Assembly (NCBI RefSeq): GCF_004684775.1 | Contig: NZ_SRIC01000002.1 | Span: 1 to 64,000 of the forward strand | DNA: 64,000 nt | Direction of reading: 5' to 3' | DNA from: Streptomyces sp. MZ04 | GTDB lineage: Bacteria; Actinomycetota; Actinomycetes; Streptomycetales; Streptomycetaceae | Part shown: in pieces, positions 53,540 through 61,941 of the stretch | Numbering within the stretch: the stretch's first letter is position 1 | Layout of the letters: the number at the start of each line of letters is the position of its first letter | Position numbers and translations under genes: made by a program | The notes under the pieces: generated by a model | Told to the model about the DNA's origin: nothing | The model's input: the letters and a program-made list of their open reading frames with translations, nothing else | Database searches by the model: none

Positions 53540-54385
53540 TTACGCTGCGGGGGTGAGGTCTTGGGTCACCAGGGCTCTGGTTTCGAGTGGGGTGACGTAG
53601 CCGTACTCGACGTGCTTGCGCAGGCGGGTGCGGTTGTACTCGGCCTCGATGAAGTGGAAGACGTCGGCGCGGGCCTGTTCGTGGGACTCCCAGACCGTGG
53701 TGCCGATCTCCGCTTTCAGCAGCCCGAAAAAGCTTTCGGCTGCGGCGTTATCGCAACATGACCCGGTTCGTCCCATGCTCTGCCTCAGGTTCAACTCCCG
53801 TATCACTGCGCGGTATTCGCCCGAGGTGTACTCACTGCCCCGGTCGGAGTGCGCTATGCAGCCCTCCTTCAGGGCACCGCGCCCGGAGGCCATGCGCAGT
53901 GCGTCGACGACGAGCTCGGCGCGGTGGTGGTCGGCCATGGCGTATCCGATGATCTCGCGCGTCGCCAGATCGATGACCGTGGCCAGATGCCACCAGCCGG
54001 CCGGCGTCGGCAGGTAAGTGATGTCCGAGACCAGCTTCTCGCCAGGCGCTTGCGCGGTGAAGTCGCGGCCGACCAGGTCCGGGGAGGGCGCGGCCTTGGT
54101 GTCGGCCTTCGTGAGACTGCGGCGCTTGCGGCGGGTGATGCCGCGGATGTCGTGCTCGCGCATGAGCCGCTCGACCTTCCTCCGGTTGATCCGCCGCCCC
54201 TTGCGGCGCAGCGCGGCGGTGATCCTGGGGGCGCCGTAGGCGCGGCGCGACTTCTTGTGGATCTCCCGGATCTCGGTGACGACCGTCTCGTCCTCACGCT
54301 GCCGGGCCTCGGCGGCCGGGCGGGCGGCGAGATGGGCGTAGTACGCCGAGCGGGGCACGCCCACCGCCCGGCACAGCAGGGCCAC
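53540..54385 (-). CDS. IS3-family transposase orfB (DDE catalytic protein)
   Basis: The ORF is 281 residues from a nominal start at 54385, but it is normally made by -1 frameshift from orfA. The frame runs upstream to about 54449 through AARYAFIDAEKASETNPGGY. It has an HTH_21 region (SRRAYGAPRITAALRRKGRR) and the rve core: SDITYLPTPAGWWHLATVID (first D), HSDRGSEYTS (second D) and AAESFFGLLKAEIGTT (E). All three catalytic acids are present. It is likely active. Confidence 0.92.
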   Translation of the reverse strand: MALLCRAVGVPRSAYYAHLAARPAAEARQREDETVVTEIREIHKKSRRAYGAPRITAALRRKGRRINRRKVERLMREHDIRGITRRKRRSLTKADTKAAPSPDLVGRDFTAQAPGEKLVSDITYLPTPAGWWHLATVIDLATREIIGYAMADHHRAELVVDALRMASGRGALKEGCIAHSDRGSEYTSGEYRAVIRELNLRQSMGRTGSCCDNAAAESFFGLLKAEIGTTVWESHEQARADVFHFIEAEYNRTRLRKHVEYGYVTPLETRALVTQDLTPAA

Positions 54386-54447
54386 GCTGTATCCGCCGGG
54401 GTTGGTCTCGGATGCCTTCTCCGCGTCGATGAACGCGTAGCGCGCGG

Positions 54448-54753
54448 CTACTTCGTCTTGTGCTGAGCGAAGAAGGCGGTCGCTTTTCCCAGGACCTCGA
54501 TCGCCTGCTCCTGCTCGCGGACCTTGCGGCGCAGCCGGACCAGTTCCTCCCGCTCGGCCGTCGTCAACGCGCCGGCCGGGCCCTCGCCCTGGTCGATCCT
54601 GACCTGCTTGACCCAGCCGCGCAGGCCCTCGGCGCTGACCCCGAGCTCCCGGGCGACCTCCGTCACCGTCCGCCCGGAGGAACGGACCAACTCGACCGCA
54701 TCCCGCTTGAACTCGGCCGTGTACCGCTTGCTCGTGTTGCTCTTCTTACTCAC
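54448..54753 (-). CDS. IS3-family transposase orfA (HTH_Tnp_1)
   Basis: This 101-residue protein begins MSKKSNTSKRYTAEFKRDAV. It has the HTH (GRTVTEVARELGVSAEGLRG WV) and a leucine-zipper-like C-terminus (ELVRLRRKVREQEQAIEVLG). The end (HKTK, at AAGACGAAGTAG) overlaps the orfB frame, compatible with a -1 frameshift that makes the fusion transposase. Confidence 0.92.
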   Translation of the reverse strand: MSKKSNTSKRYTAEFKRDAVELVRSSGRTVTEVARELGVSAEGLRGWVKQVRIDQGEGPAGALTTAEREELVRLRRKVREQEQAIEVLGKATAFFAQHKTK

Positions 54754-54836
54754 TACCTGGAACTGCTTCCTCCGGGACCATCGGACCCAGTATCAGGCTG
54801 TCCAGCTCCAGGGTGGACCTTCGATCGAGGTAACGA

Positions 54837-55412
54837 TCACTCCGCTGATCTGGGGTTTTTGCGCTGGTTGGCAATGAAGCGCGCCTTCTTCTGGCGATTC
54901 CCGCACGTGTTCATGTCGCACCATTTGCGGGTGCGACTTTGGCTGGTGTCGAAGAAGGCGGCTTGGCAGGTTGGTGATGCGCACAAGGCCAATTTTCCGT
55001 CTCGTTCGCCCGCGATGATGCTGATCGCGTCGGCGGCGATCACGCTGAGGGCATCTTCCACGCAGGAAGCCGAGCTGAGCCGCCATCGCCGCTTGCCCTC
55101 GGGCGTCAGGATCGCCGCGGCCCGACCCTGAGCGCTGCAGTCATTGATGACTTGGACAGCAGACGCGGGGAGAGCGTCCTGGATCGCGGCCGCTGTCGCG
55201 GCGGCGTGAATCGACTCCCTCAGTTCCCGGGCGAGTTCGAGCTGGGCGGTGGTGCAGGAGTCCACGGCGAGGCCGTTCACTGCCAGCCAGTCGACAAGTC
55301 GGTGCGGCGTGGGAATGCGCTCCACAGCGTCGCCATGACGCTCCGACAGCGTCCCCGTGAAGCTGGTCGCCAGCACGTTGCCGAGGCGGAAGTCAGGGAA
55401 CCCAGTACGCAT
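54837..55412 (-). CDS. CGNR zinc-finger (ABATE-domain) regulator
   Basis: This 191-residue protein is related in design to the regulator at 19264: an N-terminal ABATE-like helical domain and a C-terminal finger CASPTCQAAFFDTSQSRTRK WCDMNTCGNR. It is divergent from the epoxide hydrolase gene, with paired operators in the gap. The IS3 element lies just past its 3' end and has not damaged it. The probable role is ligand-dependent control of the hydrolase gene. Confidence 0.9.
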   Translation of the reverse strand: MRTGFPDFRLGNVLATSFTGTLSERHGDAVERIPTPHRLVDWLAVNGLAVDSCTTAQLELARELRESIHAAATAAAIQDALPASAVQVINDCSAQGRAAAILTPEGKRRWRLSSASCVEDALSVIAADAISIIAGERDGKLALCASPTCQAAFFDTSQSRTRKWCDMNTCGNRQKKARFIANQRKNPRSAE

Positions 55413-55414
55413 GG

Positions 55415-55473
55415 AACCACCTTAGCTGGTTGCACGCCGGCGTGAAGGCTTGGTAGAACCGTCTTAGCCGGTT
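55415..55473. promoter_or_regulatory. two 17-bp operators AACCR-N-CTTAGC-Y-GGTT
   Basis: AACCACCTTAGCTGGTT (55415-55431) and AACCGTCTTAGCCGGTT (55457-55473) share the same layout, each with inverted AACC/GGTT ends. A further half-site (CAGCCGGTT) is near 55485-55493. They lie between the CGNR gene and the epoxide hydrolase gene. They resemble the half-sites at 19837-19916. Confidence 0.6.
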
Positions 55474-55515
55474 CGCGATAGGTCGCAGCCGGTTCCGCGA
55501 TGGCCAGGAGGTCTC

Positions 55516-56688
55516 ATGCCCCGTCCAACCAGCGACGTGCAAGCATTTGAAGCCCACGCAACTGACGCTGACCTCGACGATCTGCGCGCGCGACTGGCCG
55601 CCGCTCGGCTGCCGGAGGCTGAGACGGTCCATCGCGCCGCACCCGACCCTCACCGATGGGAACAGGGCGTTCCTCTCGCCGACCTCGTCGATGTCGTGAA
55701 CTACTGGCGCACCGGGTACAACTGGCGGTCGTTCGAAGAGCGCCTTAACCGGATCGGCCAGTTCCGTACGACCATTGACGATCTGGGAATCCACTTCCTG
55801 CACCGCCGGTCCGCGCGCGCAGATGCCACTCCTCTGATCCTGACGCACGGCTGGCCAGGCAGCATTGCCGAGTTTATCGATGTAGTAGACGAGTTGGCAG
55901 ATCCGAAAGATGCAGACGCGCCGGCGTTCCACGTCGTGGTCCCGTCGCTGCCAGGCTTTGGTTACAGCGACAAGCCGGCCACCACCGGGTGGGGAACCGA
56001 AAAGATCGCGGCCGCATGGGTGGAACTGATGGGAAGGCTCGGCTACGGCAAGTTCGTAGCCCACGGCGGCGACTGGGGAGGCGTGATCACCACAATCCTC
56101 GCCGGCAGGTTCCCGGAGCATGTGCTCGGCATCCACACAGTGCTCGCGCAGGCACCGCCCGGCCTGACAACGGACGGGCTGACGGCGGTCGAGCGCAAAT
56201 GGACCGAGGAAACCCGCGATTTCTGGCGCCACCGCGCGGCGTACGCGAAGCAGCAGGCGACCCGACCGCAGACCATCGGCTACTCGCTCGTCGACTCACC
56301 GGTCGGGCTTCTTGCCTGGATCCTGGACAAGTTCGCCGAGTGGTCAGACACCGAAGACAGCCCGTTCGAGACGATTTCCAGAGACAGGGTTCTTGACGAC
56401 GTCACCCTGTATTGGCTGACGCGGACCGGCGCATCGGCGGCCCGCATTTACTACGAAAGCCACAACTCGCTGGACCCCGAACTTCGGGTCGACGTCCCGT
56501 CAGCAATCACTATGTATCCCCGCGACATCGAGAAGTGTCCGCGCCCCTGGGCACAGGAGCGGTACCGACAGATCGTGCGATGGAGGTCGGCCGAAACCGG
56601 GGGACATTTCCCGTCGCTGGAGGTTCCCGAGTATTTCGTCAAAGATCTACAAGAGGGCCTCGCGGCAGTGCTGGCCGCTAATCGGTGA
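55516..56688 (+). CDS. epoxide hydrolase (EH_N domain plus alpha/beta hydrolase)
   Basis: This 390-residue protein has an N-terminal EH_N domain (about 5-115). The alpha/beta hydrolase then shows HGWPGSIAEFIDVVDEL (oxyanion region HGWPG) and the nucleophile Asp in HGGDWGGVITTILAGRF. The catalytic His is in TGGHFPSLEVPEYFVKD. The cap Tyr residues that polarise the epoxide cannot be placed with certainty. It opens an oxirane to a diol. GGAGG precedes the ATG. It is divergent from CGNR. Confidence 0.93.
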   Translation: MPRPTSDVQAFEAHATDADLDDLRARLAAARLPEAETVHRAAPDPHRWEQGVPLADLVDVVNYWRTGYNWRSFEERLNRIGQFRTTIDDLGIHFLHRRSARADATPLILTHGWPGSIAEFIDVVDELADPKDADAPAFHVVVPSLPGFGYSDKPATTGWGTEKIAAAWVELMGRLGYGKFVAHGGDWGGVITTILAGRFPEHVLGIHTVLAQAPPGLTTDGLTAVERKWTEETRDFWRHRAAYAKQQATRPQTIGYSLVDSPVGLLAWILDKFAEWSDTEDSPFETISRDRVLDDVTLYWLTRTGASAARIYYESHNSLDPELRVDVPSAITMYPRDIEKCPRPWAQERYRQIVRWRSAETGGHFPSLEVPEYFVKDLQEGLAAVLAANR

Positions 56689-56899
56689 ACGCGGCTGGGT
56701 GGCCGGCACTCGATCACCGCCTGATCCGGCTCAAGGCGTTGCCCGACGGCTTCCAGGCCGAGTTCATCGAGACGGCAGAACGTGGTCGGACAGGGCGCGG
56801 CAGGGCGCGGCAGGGCGCGGCGAAGATGGTGTGGAGCATGCCGAGGTCTTTCGGATGGTAGACCTCGACGCCTACCCGCCAACGCCCCCGACTGCACCC
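56689..56899. other. about 210-base gap with a 10-bp tandem repeat and gene fragment
   Basis: CAGGGCGCGG repeats three times (56791-56820). Upstream, a plus-strand fragment LDHRLIRLKALPDGFQAEFI ETAERG looks coding but has no complete frame. Confidence 0.45.
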
Positions 56900-57530
56900 T
56901 CAAGTGCGAAGAGCCGCTTTCGGGTGCTCCGCGTGCCGTGTCAGTACGCCCTTGCGGGATGGGGCGGCGGGCGGACTCTGCCGGTACCGGGCGGGCCGGG
57001 GGTTCCTCCCGGGATTCCTCGCGGCAAGGGTGGCCGTGCTCCGGCCGGGCATCGATAACGGCTTCTGCCCTTGTTCGCAGGCCAGGTGAACCTTCGTGGT
57101 CCAGCCCCCGCGGGACCTGCCCAGGCCGTGGTCATCGGGGTCGGCCTGGCTGCCGCCTGGTGGCTTCTTCTGGGCTGGCCTGCCCGTCATGCCGGGGACC
57201 GGCCGCGTGCTGATGAGCCCGGCAGATCGTGGAGTCGACGTCGACTCCCAGGTGATCAGCCCGGCCGCGTCCGCCCGAGCCTGCAGCCCGGTCAGCACCC
57301 ATGCCCACGTTCCGTCGCGCTGCCATCGGCGGAAGAGCCCGTAGACCGTCTGCAACGGACCGTACTCCGCGGGCAGATGCCGCCACGGAGCACCGGTTCT
57401 CACACGCCGGCGGATCCCGTCGGTCAACCGTCGCCGACATACCCACGGCCTGCCCAATACCGCGACCGGCAACAACGGCCCCAACACCGCCCACTGGTCA
57501 TCTGAAAGATCCCCTCGCCCCACACCGAGA
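56900..57530 (-). pseudogene. IS5-family transposase remnant
   Basis: N-terminal pattern GRGDLSDDQWAVLGPLLPVA, then RTGAPWRHLPAEYGPLQTVY GLFRRWQRDGTWAWVLTGLQ and, after a frame change, VDVDSTICRAHQHAA; another change gives SRGGWTTKVHLACEQGQKPL. This is the IS5 (DUF4096/DDE_Tnp_1) design. The C-terminal catalytic part is lost and the frames are offset, so it is inactive. Confidence 0.8.
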
Positions 57531-57648
57531 TCATCACGGCACGAGGTGAGACACGGACACTGGTTCTCAGCACGGCCTAGCCGAGTGGCAGGTTTCTGGA
57601 CGTAGGCGCCGGAGTGCAGCAGATCCCAACGCCGCGCGGCAGCGCCGC

Positions 57649-58500
57649 TCACGTCCCCGACGGCCGCGGCTGCTCCGGCGGAACCGAGCTCTCGGCAACC
57701 GCCATCCACTGGTCCAGGTCGGTCTGGGTGAATTCTGCCCACGGTGGGATTCCGGGGAGCTGGCGGAGGAGGTCGTAGGCCTCGGGGATCTGCGCTCCGC
57801 GGAGGACCGGGCAGTGGCAGCCGGCGATGACCTCGGCGTTCAGGTGTTGGAAGTCGGTGACGACCGTCCCGAACTTTTGGGCGTCCAGCAGGGCGACCCA
57901 GGGGGAGACCAGTCTTCCGCCGAAGAACTGGCCGTCGCGGAATTCGTCTGGCGACAGCGCCGCCATTTCGGGCACAGGGGTCGGCACGTTCGTGGCGAAG
58001 GTGTCTACGGCCCACAGGACGTTGGCCTTCGGGTCGAAGAGGGCGCGGGTTGTGGGGTTGTCGTACAGGGGTGGTCGCTTGGCGACCAGGGTGCGATCGC
58101 CCGCGTCGATCGTGTCGCCGTCGGTCATGAAGCGGCACCGGTTGATGGGAGTCTCCCACTCCTCGGCCATGCGGCCGATGGAGAACCATGTCGTCAGCAG
58201 GGTCGCGTTCGGGCATTCCGCGAGGACCGCCAGGAGGTTGCCGGCGTGGTCGCGGTCGTCGTGGGTGAGGAAGATCCACCGTACGTCCAGGGGATCCACG
58301 ATGGACCAGGCTGCCTCCAGCCACTGGGAGCGCACTGCGGGCGCCCCGGTGTCCACGAGGACCGGTTCGGTTCCCCGGATCACCATCGAGTTCATCGGGA
58401 AGTGGCCGACCGGCGGGGCCTCGAGGGCCCACGGGATGACGAACGTCTCCTCGGCGATCTTGTACGGCTGCAGAAGGCTGAAACTCTCCATGGTTGTCAT
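57649..58500 (-). CDS. MBL-fold (ODP/flavodiiron-like) metallohydrolase
   Basis: This protein of about 283 residues has a beta-lactamase-fold core with VLVDTGAPAVRSQWLEAAWS and the metal motif FLTHDDRDHAGN (HxDxDH-type, the first His pair with Asp, as in flavodiiron-like ODP proteins). The later ligands are plausible in VIAGCHCPVLRG. GGGAGAG precedes the ATG at 58500. It has no flavodoxin domain, so it is a single-domain relative. The substrate is unknown. Confidence 0.85.
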   Translation of the reverse strand: MTTMESFSLLQPYKIAEETFVIPWALEAPPVGHFPMNSMVIRGTEPVLVDTGAPAVRSQWLEAAWSIVDPLDVRWIFLTHDDRDHAGNLLAVLAECPNATLLTTWFSIGRMAEEWETPINRCRFMTDGDTIDAGDRTLVAKRPPLYDNPTTRALFDPKANVLWAVDTFATNVPTPVPEMAALSPDEFRDGQFFGGRLVSPWVALLDAQKFGTVVTDFQHLNAEVIAGCHCPVLRGAQIPEAYDLLRQLPGIPPWAEFTQTDLDQWMAVAESSVPPEQPRPSGT

Positions 58501-59292
58501 CGCTGCTCTCCCTAGGACGGAGTCGCCGCAGCATCCATGAATCCAGTGCAGCCCCATGCCGGGCTGTCGTCAAACGCAGAACTCGTGACGGTCGGCTTCG
58601 GCGAGCGACAAGGGGTGCACGGTCGGTGTCGGCCGGTCCCGGGCCGTGGTTGGGCGGGCGGCCGTTAACACCCGTGGGTACTGTGCGGGATTCTCAAAAC
58701 ACCCCCTGGCCGTACTGCTCGTCCCAGCGAAGAAGACTGGAGACTCCGGGCGTCCCATAGCCAGCTTTGGCTTTCCCTGGCCTTGGGCTTGTCGCCTGGT
58801 CGGCAGGTCTGCTGCGGGTAGCGGCACGCGCGCGGATACGTACGAGGTGGAGGCCTGGATCGCGAAGGACCAGCCGACGATCGAGCCGGCCCGCACCACG
58901 GCATCCACCTCGGGCTGGAGGAAGCCCAACTCCTCCACGGCCTCTACATCCAGGTCGTCCAAGTGGTCCAGGTCGTAGGGCTCGTCCGCCGCGTTGCGGA
59001 CCTCGATCTAGGGGTAAGGGTCGCGAATGTGCTGGGCGTGTGACGGGCAGGCCACGTCTCGATGCGGGTTCAGGACTCGGACATCGACGAAGTCATCCTG
59101 GGATCGTGCCAGTTCGGGCCACGGTGACGGCCTCCCGTACGGTCTCGTGCGCCACCGCCGCCGCGCTCACCCCCTGGTTGCGTTGCCGAGGCTGGCCTGC
59201 GACGAGGGCGAGAAGGCCGGCTCGAGGTTGCGACGCGGCTCGGCGCGCGGGATGCAGGCCGCTGCCTATCGGGGGAGAGCCTGCGCGGTCCG
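58501..59292. other. about 790-base stretch with gene fragments, no intact gene
   Basis: A minus-strand fragment at 58570-58990 (LDDLDVEAVEELGFLQPEVD AVVRAGSIVGWSFAIQ) looks coding but is cut by stops. No complete frame with start and ribosome site is seen. The sequence composition stays high in GC. Confidence 0.45.
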
Positions 59293-59571
59293 CTAGTCTC
59301 CGCACCTCTCCCACGGGTCCGGAGTGCCATGGGAGAGGACCAGGCCGTACGACTCCGGTACCCCGCAGTCATTTTGCTCAGTCCACTGGTAGGCGAGGAT
59401 GGTCCAGATCGCGACCGCGATCACCGCAGCCACGCCCGGCAGGCTCCAACGCGACCGTCCTCCGCGGCCGCCTCCGCTGTTCTCGGGCGGGCCGCTGGGC
59501 GGATCCTTGGGTGGTTCCCACCCCGGTCCCTTGTACCCCCGAGGCCGCCACCCTCCCTCACTGCTTGGCAT
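59293..59571 (-). CDS. membrane protein with Pro/Gly-rich N-terminus, 92 aa
   Basis: The ATG at 59571 starts a Pro/Gly-rich segment (GWRPRGYKGPGWEPPKDPPS) and one hydrophobic span (WSLPGVAAVIAVAIWTILAY) followed by a Cys-containing external part (NDCGVPESYGL, PWERCGD). A single Cys pair may form outside. The family is not recognised. Confidence 0.6.
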   Translation of the reverse strand: MPSSEGGWRPRGYKGPGWEPPKDPPSGPPENSGGGRGGRSRWSLPGVAAVIAVAIWTILAYQWTEQNDCGVPESYGLVLSHGTPDPWERCGD

Positions 59572-59739
59572 GCCCACCAGTATCCAAGGAACGAGCTCAA
59601 CTGCACCGCGTTCGCACGAAGTTGGCGACCTTGCCCCCCTGCCCGATGCCCGCCTGGTCACCACCCGGGCCCTGCTCACCGCCAGGGAGAATCTCACCGA
59701 CACCATCAATGCCCGCGCGATGATGTGCCTCCACGGCCG

Positions 59740-60138
59740 TCAGCTCGGAGCGTCGTAGGCGACGCGGGCGTCATGCACCTCGTCCATGTGCTCCTCCGCC
59801 CAGCCCTTGATCGCGCGCATGACCGGCAGCAACGAGCGGCCGAGCGGGGTCAGTTCGTATTCGACGCGGACCGGGACGGCGGGGATCACGGTCCGCGACA
59901 CCAGGCCGTCGCGTTCCAGATGCCGGAGAGTCTGGGTCAGCATTTTCTGGCTCACGCTCGCCAGCCTGCGTTGCAGTTCGCTGTACCTCTGCGGCCCGTC
60001 GGCAAGCGCGTTGACGGCGAGGCTGACCCACTTGTCGGCGATGCGATCCAGCAGTTGCCGGGCGGGGCATTCGGCGAGGTAGGCGTCGTAGATGATGCTC
60101 GCCTCAGCCCGGCGCTGGGCGACGGTGCGGGTGGGCAT
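59740..60138 (-). CDS. HxlR-family transcriptional regulator
   Basis: This 132-residue winged-helix protein has an N-terminal Cys (ECPARQLLDRIADKWVSLAV), then YSELQRRLASVSQKMLTQTL RHLERDGLVSRTV and VRVEYELTPLGRSLLPVM. The Cys in ECPA is at the redox position of HypR-like members. GGAGGGAG precedes the ATG at 60138. It is divergent from the MDR gene with an inverted repeat between, so it probably controls that gene. Confidence 0.93.
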   Translation of the reverse strand: MPTRTVAQRRAEASIIYDAYLAECPARQLLDRIADKWVSLAVNALADGPQRYSELQRRLASVSQKMLTQTLRHLERDGLVSRTVIPAVPVRVEYELTPLGRSLLPVMRAIKGWAEEHMDEVHDARVAYDAPS

Positions 60139-60156
60139 GGCTCTCCCTCCGGTGCC

Positions 60157-60178
60157 GTACGCACCTCGAAGTGCGTAC
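60157..60178. promoter_or_regulatory. HxlR operator, GTACGCAC-N6-GTGCGTAC
   Basis: Perfect 8-base inverted arms (60157-60164 and 60171-60178) with a 6-base centre, 19 bases before the HxlR start and 38 before the MDR start. It is the only dyad in this gap. Confidence 0.7.
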
Positions 60179-60215
60179 TTCCCCATGGAGAGTAGCCGTT
60201 TCTACGGTGTGCTAC

Positions 60216-61160
60216 ATGATCACTGAAGAGAAGATGCAGGCGGTGGTGGCCCGCGGCTATGGCGGGTCCGAGGTGCTCGAGTTGGTGACAGTTCCGCTGC
60301 CGGAGGCCGGCCCTGGGCAGGTGCGGATCCGCGTCGAGGCCTCGACCGTCAACCCCGTCGACCTGGCCACCCGTTCTGGTGCGCTCGTCGAAGGTGGTCT
60401 GATGGCCGCCCGCGAGCGCACGGGCATCGGGTGGGACGTCGCGGGCGTGGTCGACCGGCTCGGGGCGGGTGTGACGGCATTCGCGCCGGAGCAGCGGGTG
60501 ATCGGGCTGCGCGACCTGCTCGACGTGTCTCTGGGTACCTACGCCGCATACGTGGTCCTGGACGCCACAGCAGTCGCGCTCGCGCAACCCGGCGTCGCTG
60601 CTGTGGCGGCGGCGACGCTGCCGTTGAACGGCCTCACCGCCGTCCAGGCCCTCGACCTGCTCGACCTCGCCACGGGCGACACCGTGCTGGTGACCGGAGC
60701 CGCTGGGGCGGTCGGCGGCTTGGCCGTCGAACTGGCGGGACGGCGAGGGCTGCGCGTCTGCGCTCAAGTCGGCGTCGCCGACGAGGAGTTCACACGAAGC
60801 CTTGGCGCCGAATGGATCGTCGACCGTGAAGCGTCCGACCTGGCGGCCGATGTCCGTCGCCTGGTACCGGGCGGCGTTGACGGCGTGCTCGACACGGCAG
60901 GACTCGGAATCCGTGCCCTGGCCGCTGTTCGCACCAGAGGCGACTACGTCACGGTGGTCGGCGGTTCGGCCCCGATCCCGTTGCGCGGCATCCGGGTCCA
61001 CCAGCAGTGGATCAGTGCCGATGGGGCCGCCTTGGCCGAGCTCGCCGCCATGGATCTGACGCTGCGGGTCGCCGACGTTCTCCCGCTCGAGCGCGCGGCC
61101 GAGGCGCACGATCTGCTCGCGGCGGGCGGGATACGCGGTCGGCTGGTGCTGGTTCCCTAG
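60216..61160 (+). CDS. MDR-type (quinone oxidoreductase-like) NADP-dependent oxidoreductase
   Basis: This protein of about 314 residues is a zinc-free MDR enzyme: MQAVVARGYGGSEVLELVTV, VNPVDLATRSG, GIGWDVAGVVDRLGAGVTAF and the NADP loop VLVTGAAGAVGGLAVELA. It probably reduces quinones or enals. The start may be 60216 or the ATG at 60234. It pairs with the divergent HxlR gene, an arrangement common for redox-responsive control. Confidence 0.92.
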   Translation: MITEEKMQAVVARGYGGSEVLELVTVPLPEAGPGQVRIRVEASTVNPVDLATRSGALVEGGLMAARERTGIGWDVAGVVDRLGAGVTAFAPEQRVIGLRDLLDVSLGTYAAYVVLDATAVALAQPGVAAVAAATLPLNGLTAVQALDLLDLATGDTVLVTGAAGAVGGLAVELAGRRGLRVCAQVGVADEEFTRSLGAEWIVDREASDLAADVRRLVPGGVDGVLDTAGLGIRALAAVRTRGDYVTVVGGSAPIPLRGIRVHQQWISADGAALAELAAMDLTLRVADVLPLERAAEAHDLLAAGGIRGRLVLVP

Positions 61161-61248
61161 TTACTGAACAAGGGCGGCACACTCACCGACCGCCACAAGA
61201 ATATCGTTGTCGCCACACCAACCAGGTTCACCGGCACAAACGGTGGGC

Positions 61249-61341
61249 ATGCCATGCGCCGTTCCATCGCGTCCGCAGCAGCAGCAGCAGCAGAAGAAGA
61301 AGTTCGACGCGATGGAGCCGGTCGGCTGCGGCAACGACTGA
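61249..61341 (+). CDS. possible 30-residue peptide with poly-Gln/poly-Lys run
   Basis: The ATG at 61249, with GGTGGG one base upstream, starts MPCAVPSRP, then six Gln and three Lys, then FDAMEPVGCGND and a TGA. Third positions are G/C. The CAG run and small size make chance possible. It could be a small peptide; it is followed by a strong hairpin at 61375. Confidence 0.3.
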   Translation: MPCAVPSRPQQQQQQKKKFDAMEPVGCGND

Positions 61342-61374
61342 CCCGTACGACCCTGACCTGATCCGGTGCCGACA

Positions 61375-61411
61375 CTGCGGGGCCACCCTCACTATGGGGG
61401 TGGCCCCGCAG
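61375..61411. terminator. perfect 14-bp hairpin upstream of 61432
   Basis: CTGCGGGGCCACCC (61375-61388) and its exact reverse complement (61398-61411) enclose 9 bases. It has no T run, so it could be a terminator for the upstream DNA or a leader hairpin for the next gene. It is similar in size to the 33327 repeat. Confidence 0.55.
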
Positions 61412-61431
61412 CCGTACCGGAGGAGACGAAC

Positions 61432-61941
61432 ATGCCCGGCCCGATACACGCCACCGTCAGCACCGTCCACGTGGACGCGACCACCATCGACCTGGTCGGG
61501 GAGGACCTGGTGGCGGAGTTCGAACCGGAGTGGGCCAGCACCGGCCTGATCGCCGCCGACCCCGGCGGCGACAGCGCCCGCATCCTGTGCGGGCAGGAGA
61601 TCGGCAGCATCCAAGTCACCGCCCAACTGTGGGACGACATTCCGCCGCTTCCCGACGACATGGACGCCTGGCAGGACGTCGCCGAAGTGTCCGCCGCCTG
61701 GCGCACGGCGTGGTTCGACTTCGGCACGACGGACAGCGGCGACGACCCCGAGAAGCGGCTGCCCCTGTCCGGCCCCGGCGACTACCGGATGCGGGTTCAC
61801 GGACGCCACCGTGACGACGGCGACCCCCGCCCCGACGACGCACCCACCGAGGAATACCTGATCCAGCTGTGGCCCGCCCCCCACGGTGCGGACCGGGTCA
61901 TCAAGACGACCAGCCATACGGCCCGTCTCTGGCGAAGCTGA
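61432..61941 (+). CDS. hypothetical protein, 169 aa
   Basis: AGGAG lies before the ATG. The protein is acidic and probably beta-rich (STVHVDATTIDLVGEDLVAE, then RMRVHGRHRDDGDPRPDDAP) and ends YLIQLWPAPHGADRVIKTTS. No signal peptide is seen. I do not recognise the family. It lies downstream of the P450 gene in convergent orientation. Confidence 0.65.
   Translation: MPGPIHATVSTVHVDATTIDLVGEDLVAEFEPEWASTGLIAADPGGDSARILCGQEIGSIQVTAQLWDDIPPLPDDMDAWQDVAEVSAAWRTAWFDFGTTDSGDDPEKRLPLSGPGDYRMRVHGRHRDDGDPRPDDAPTEEYLIQLWPAPHGADRVIKTTSHTARLWRS

Larger units (their letters stand above)
53517..54823 (-). mobile_element. IS3-family insertion sequence, complete
   Basis: An element of about 1307 bases with an orfA/orfB pair. 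Its terminal inverted repeats are TGAAGTTCCACCCTGATC at 53517-53534 and, on the other strand, CGAAGGTCCACCCTGGAG from 54823, with about 18 of 24 matches. I see no clear target duplication. The insertion ends 14 bases after the stop codon of the CGNR gene. Confidence 0.88.

Noticed and set aside
61275..61300. CAG trinucleotide run as a structural repeat
   Set aside because: Six units only, explained by the small frame above; too short to call a microsatellite of interest by itself.
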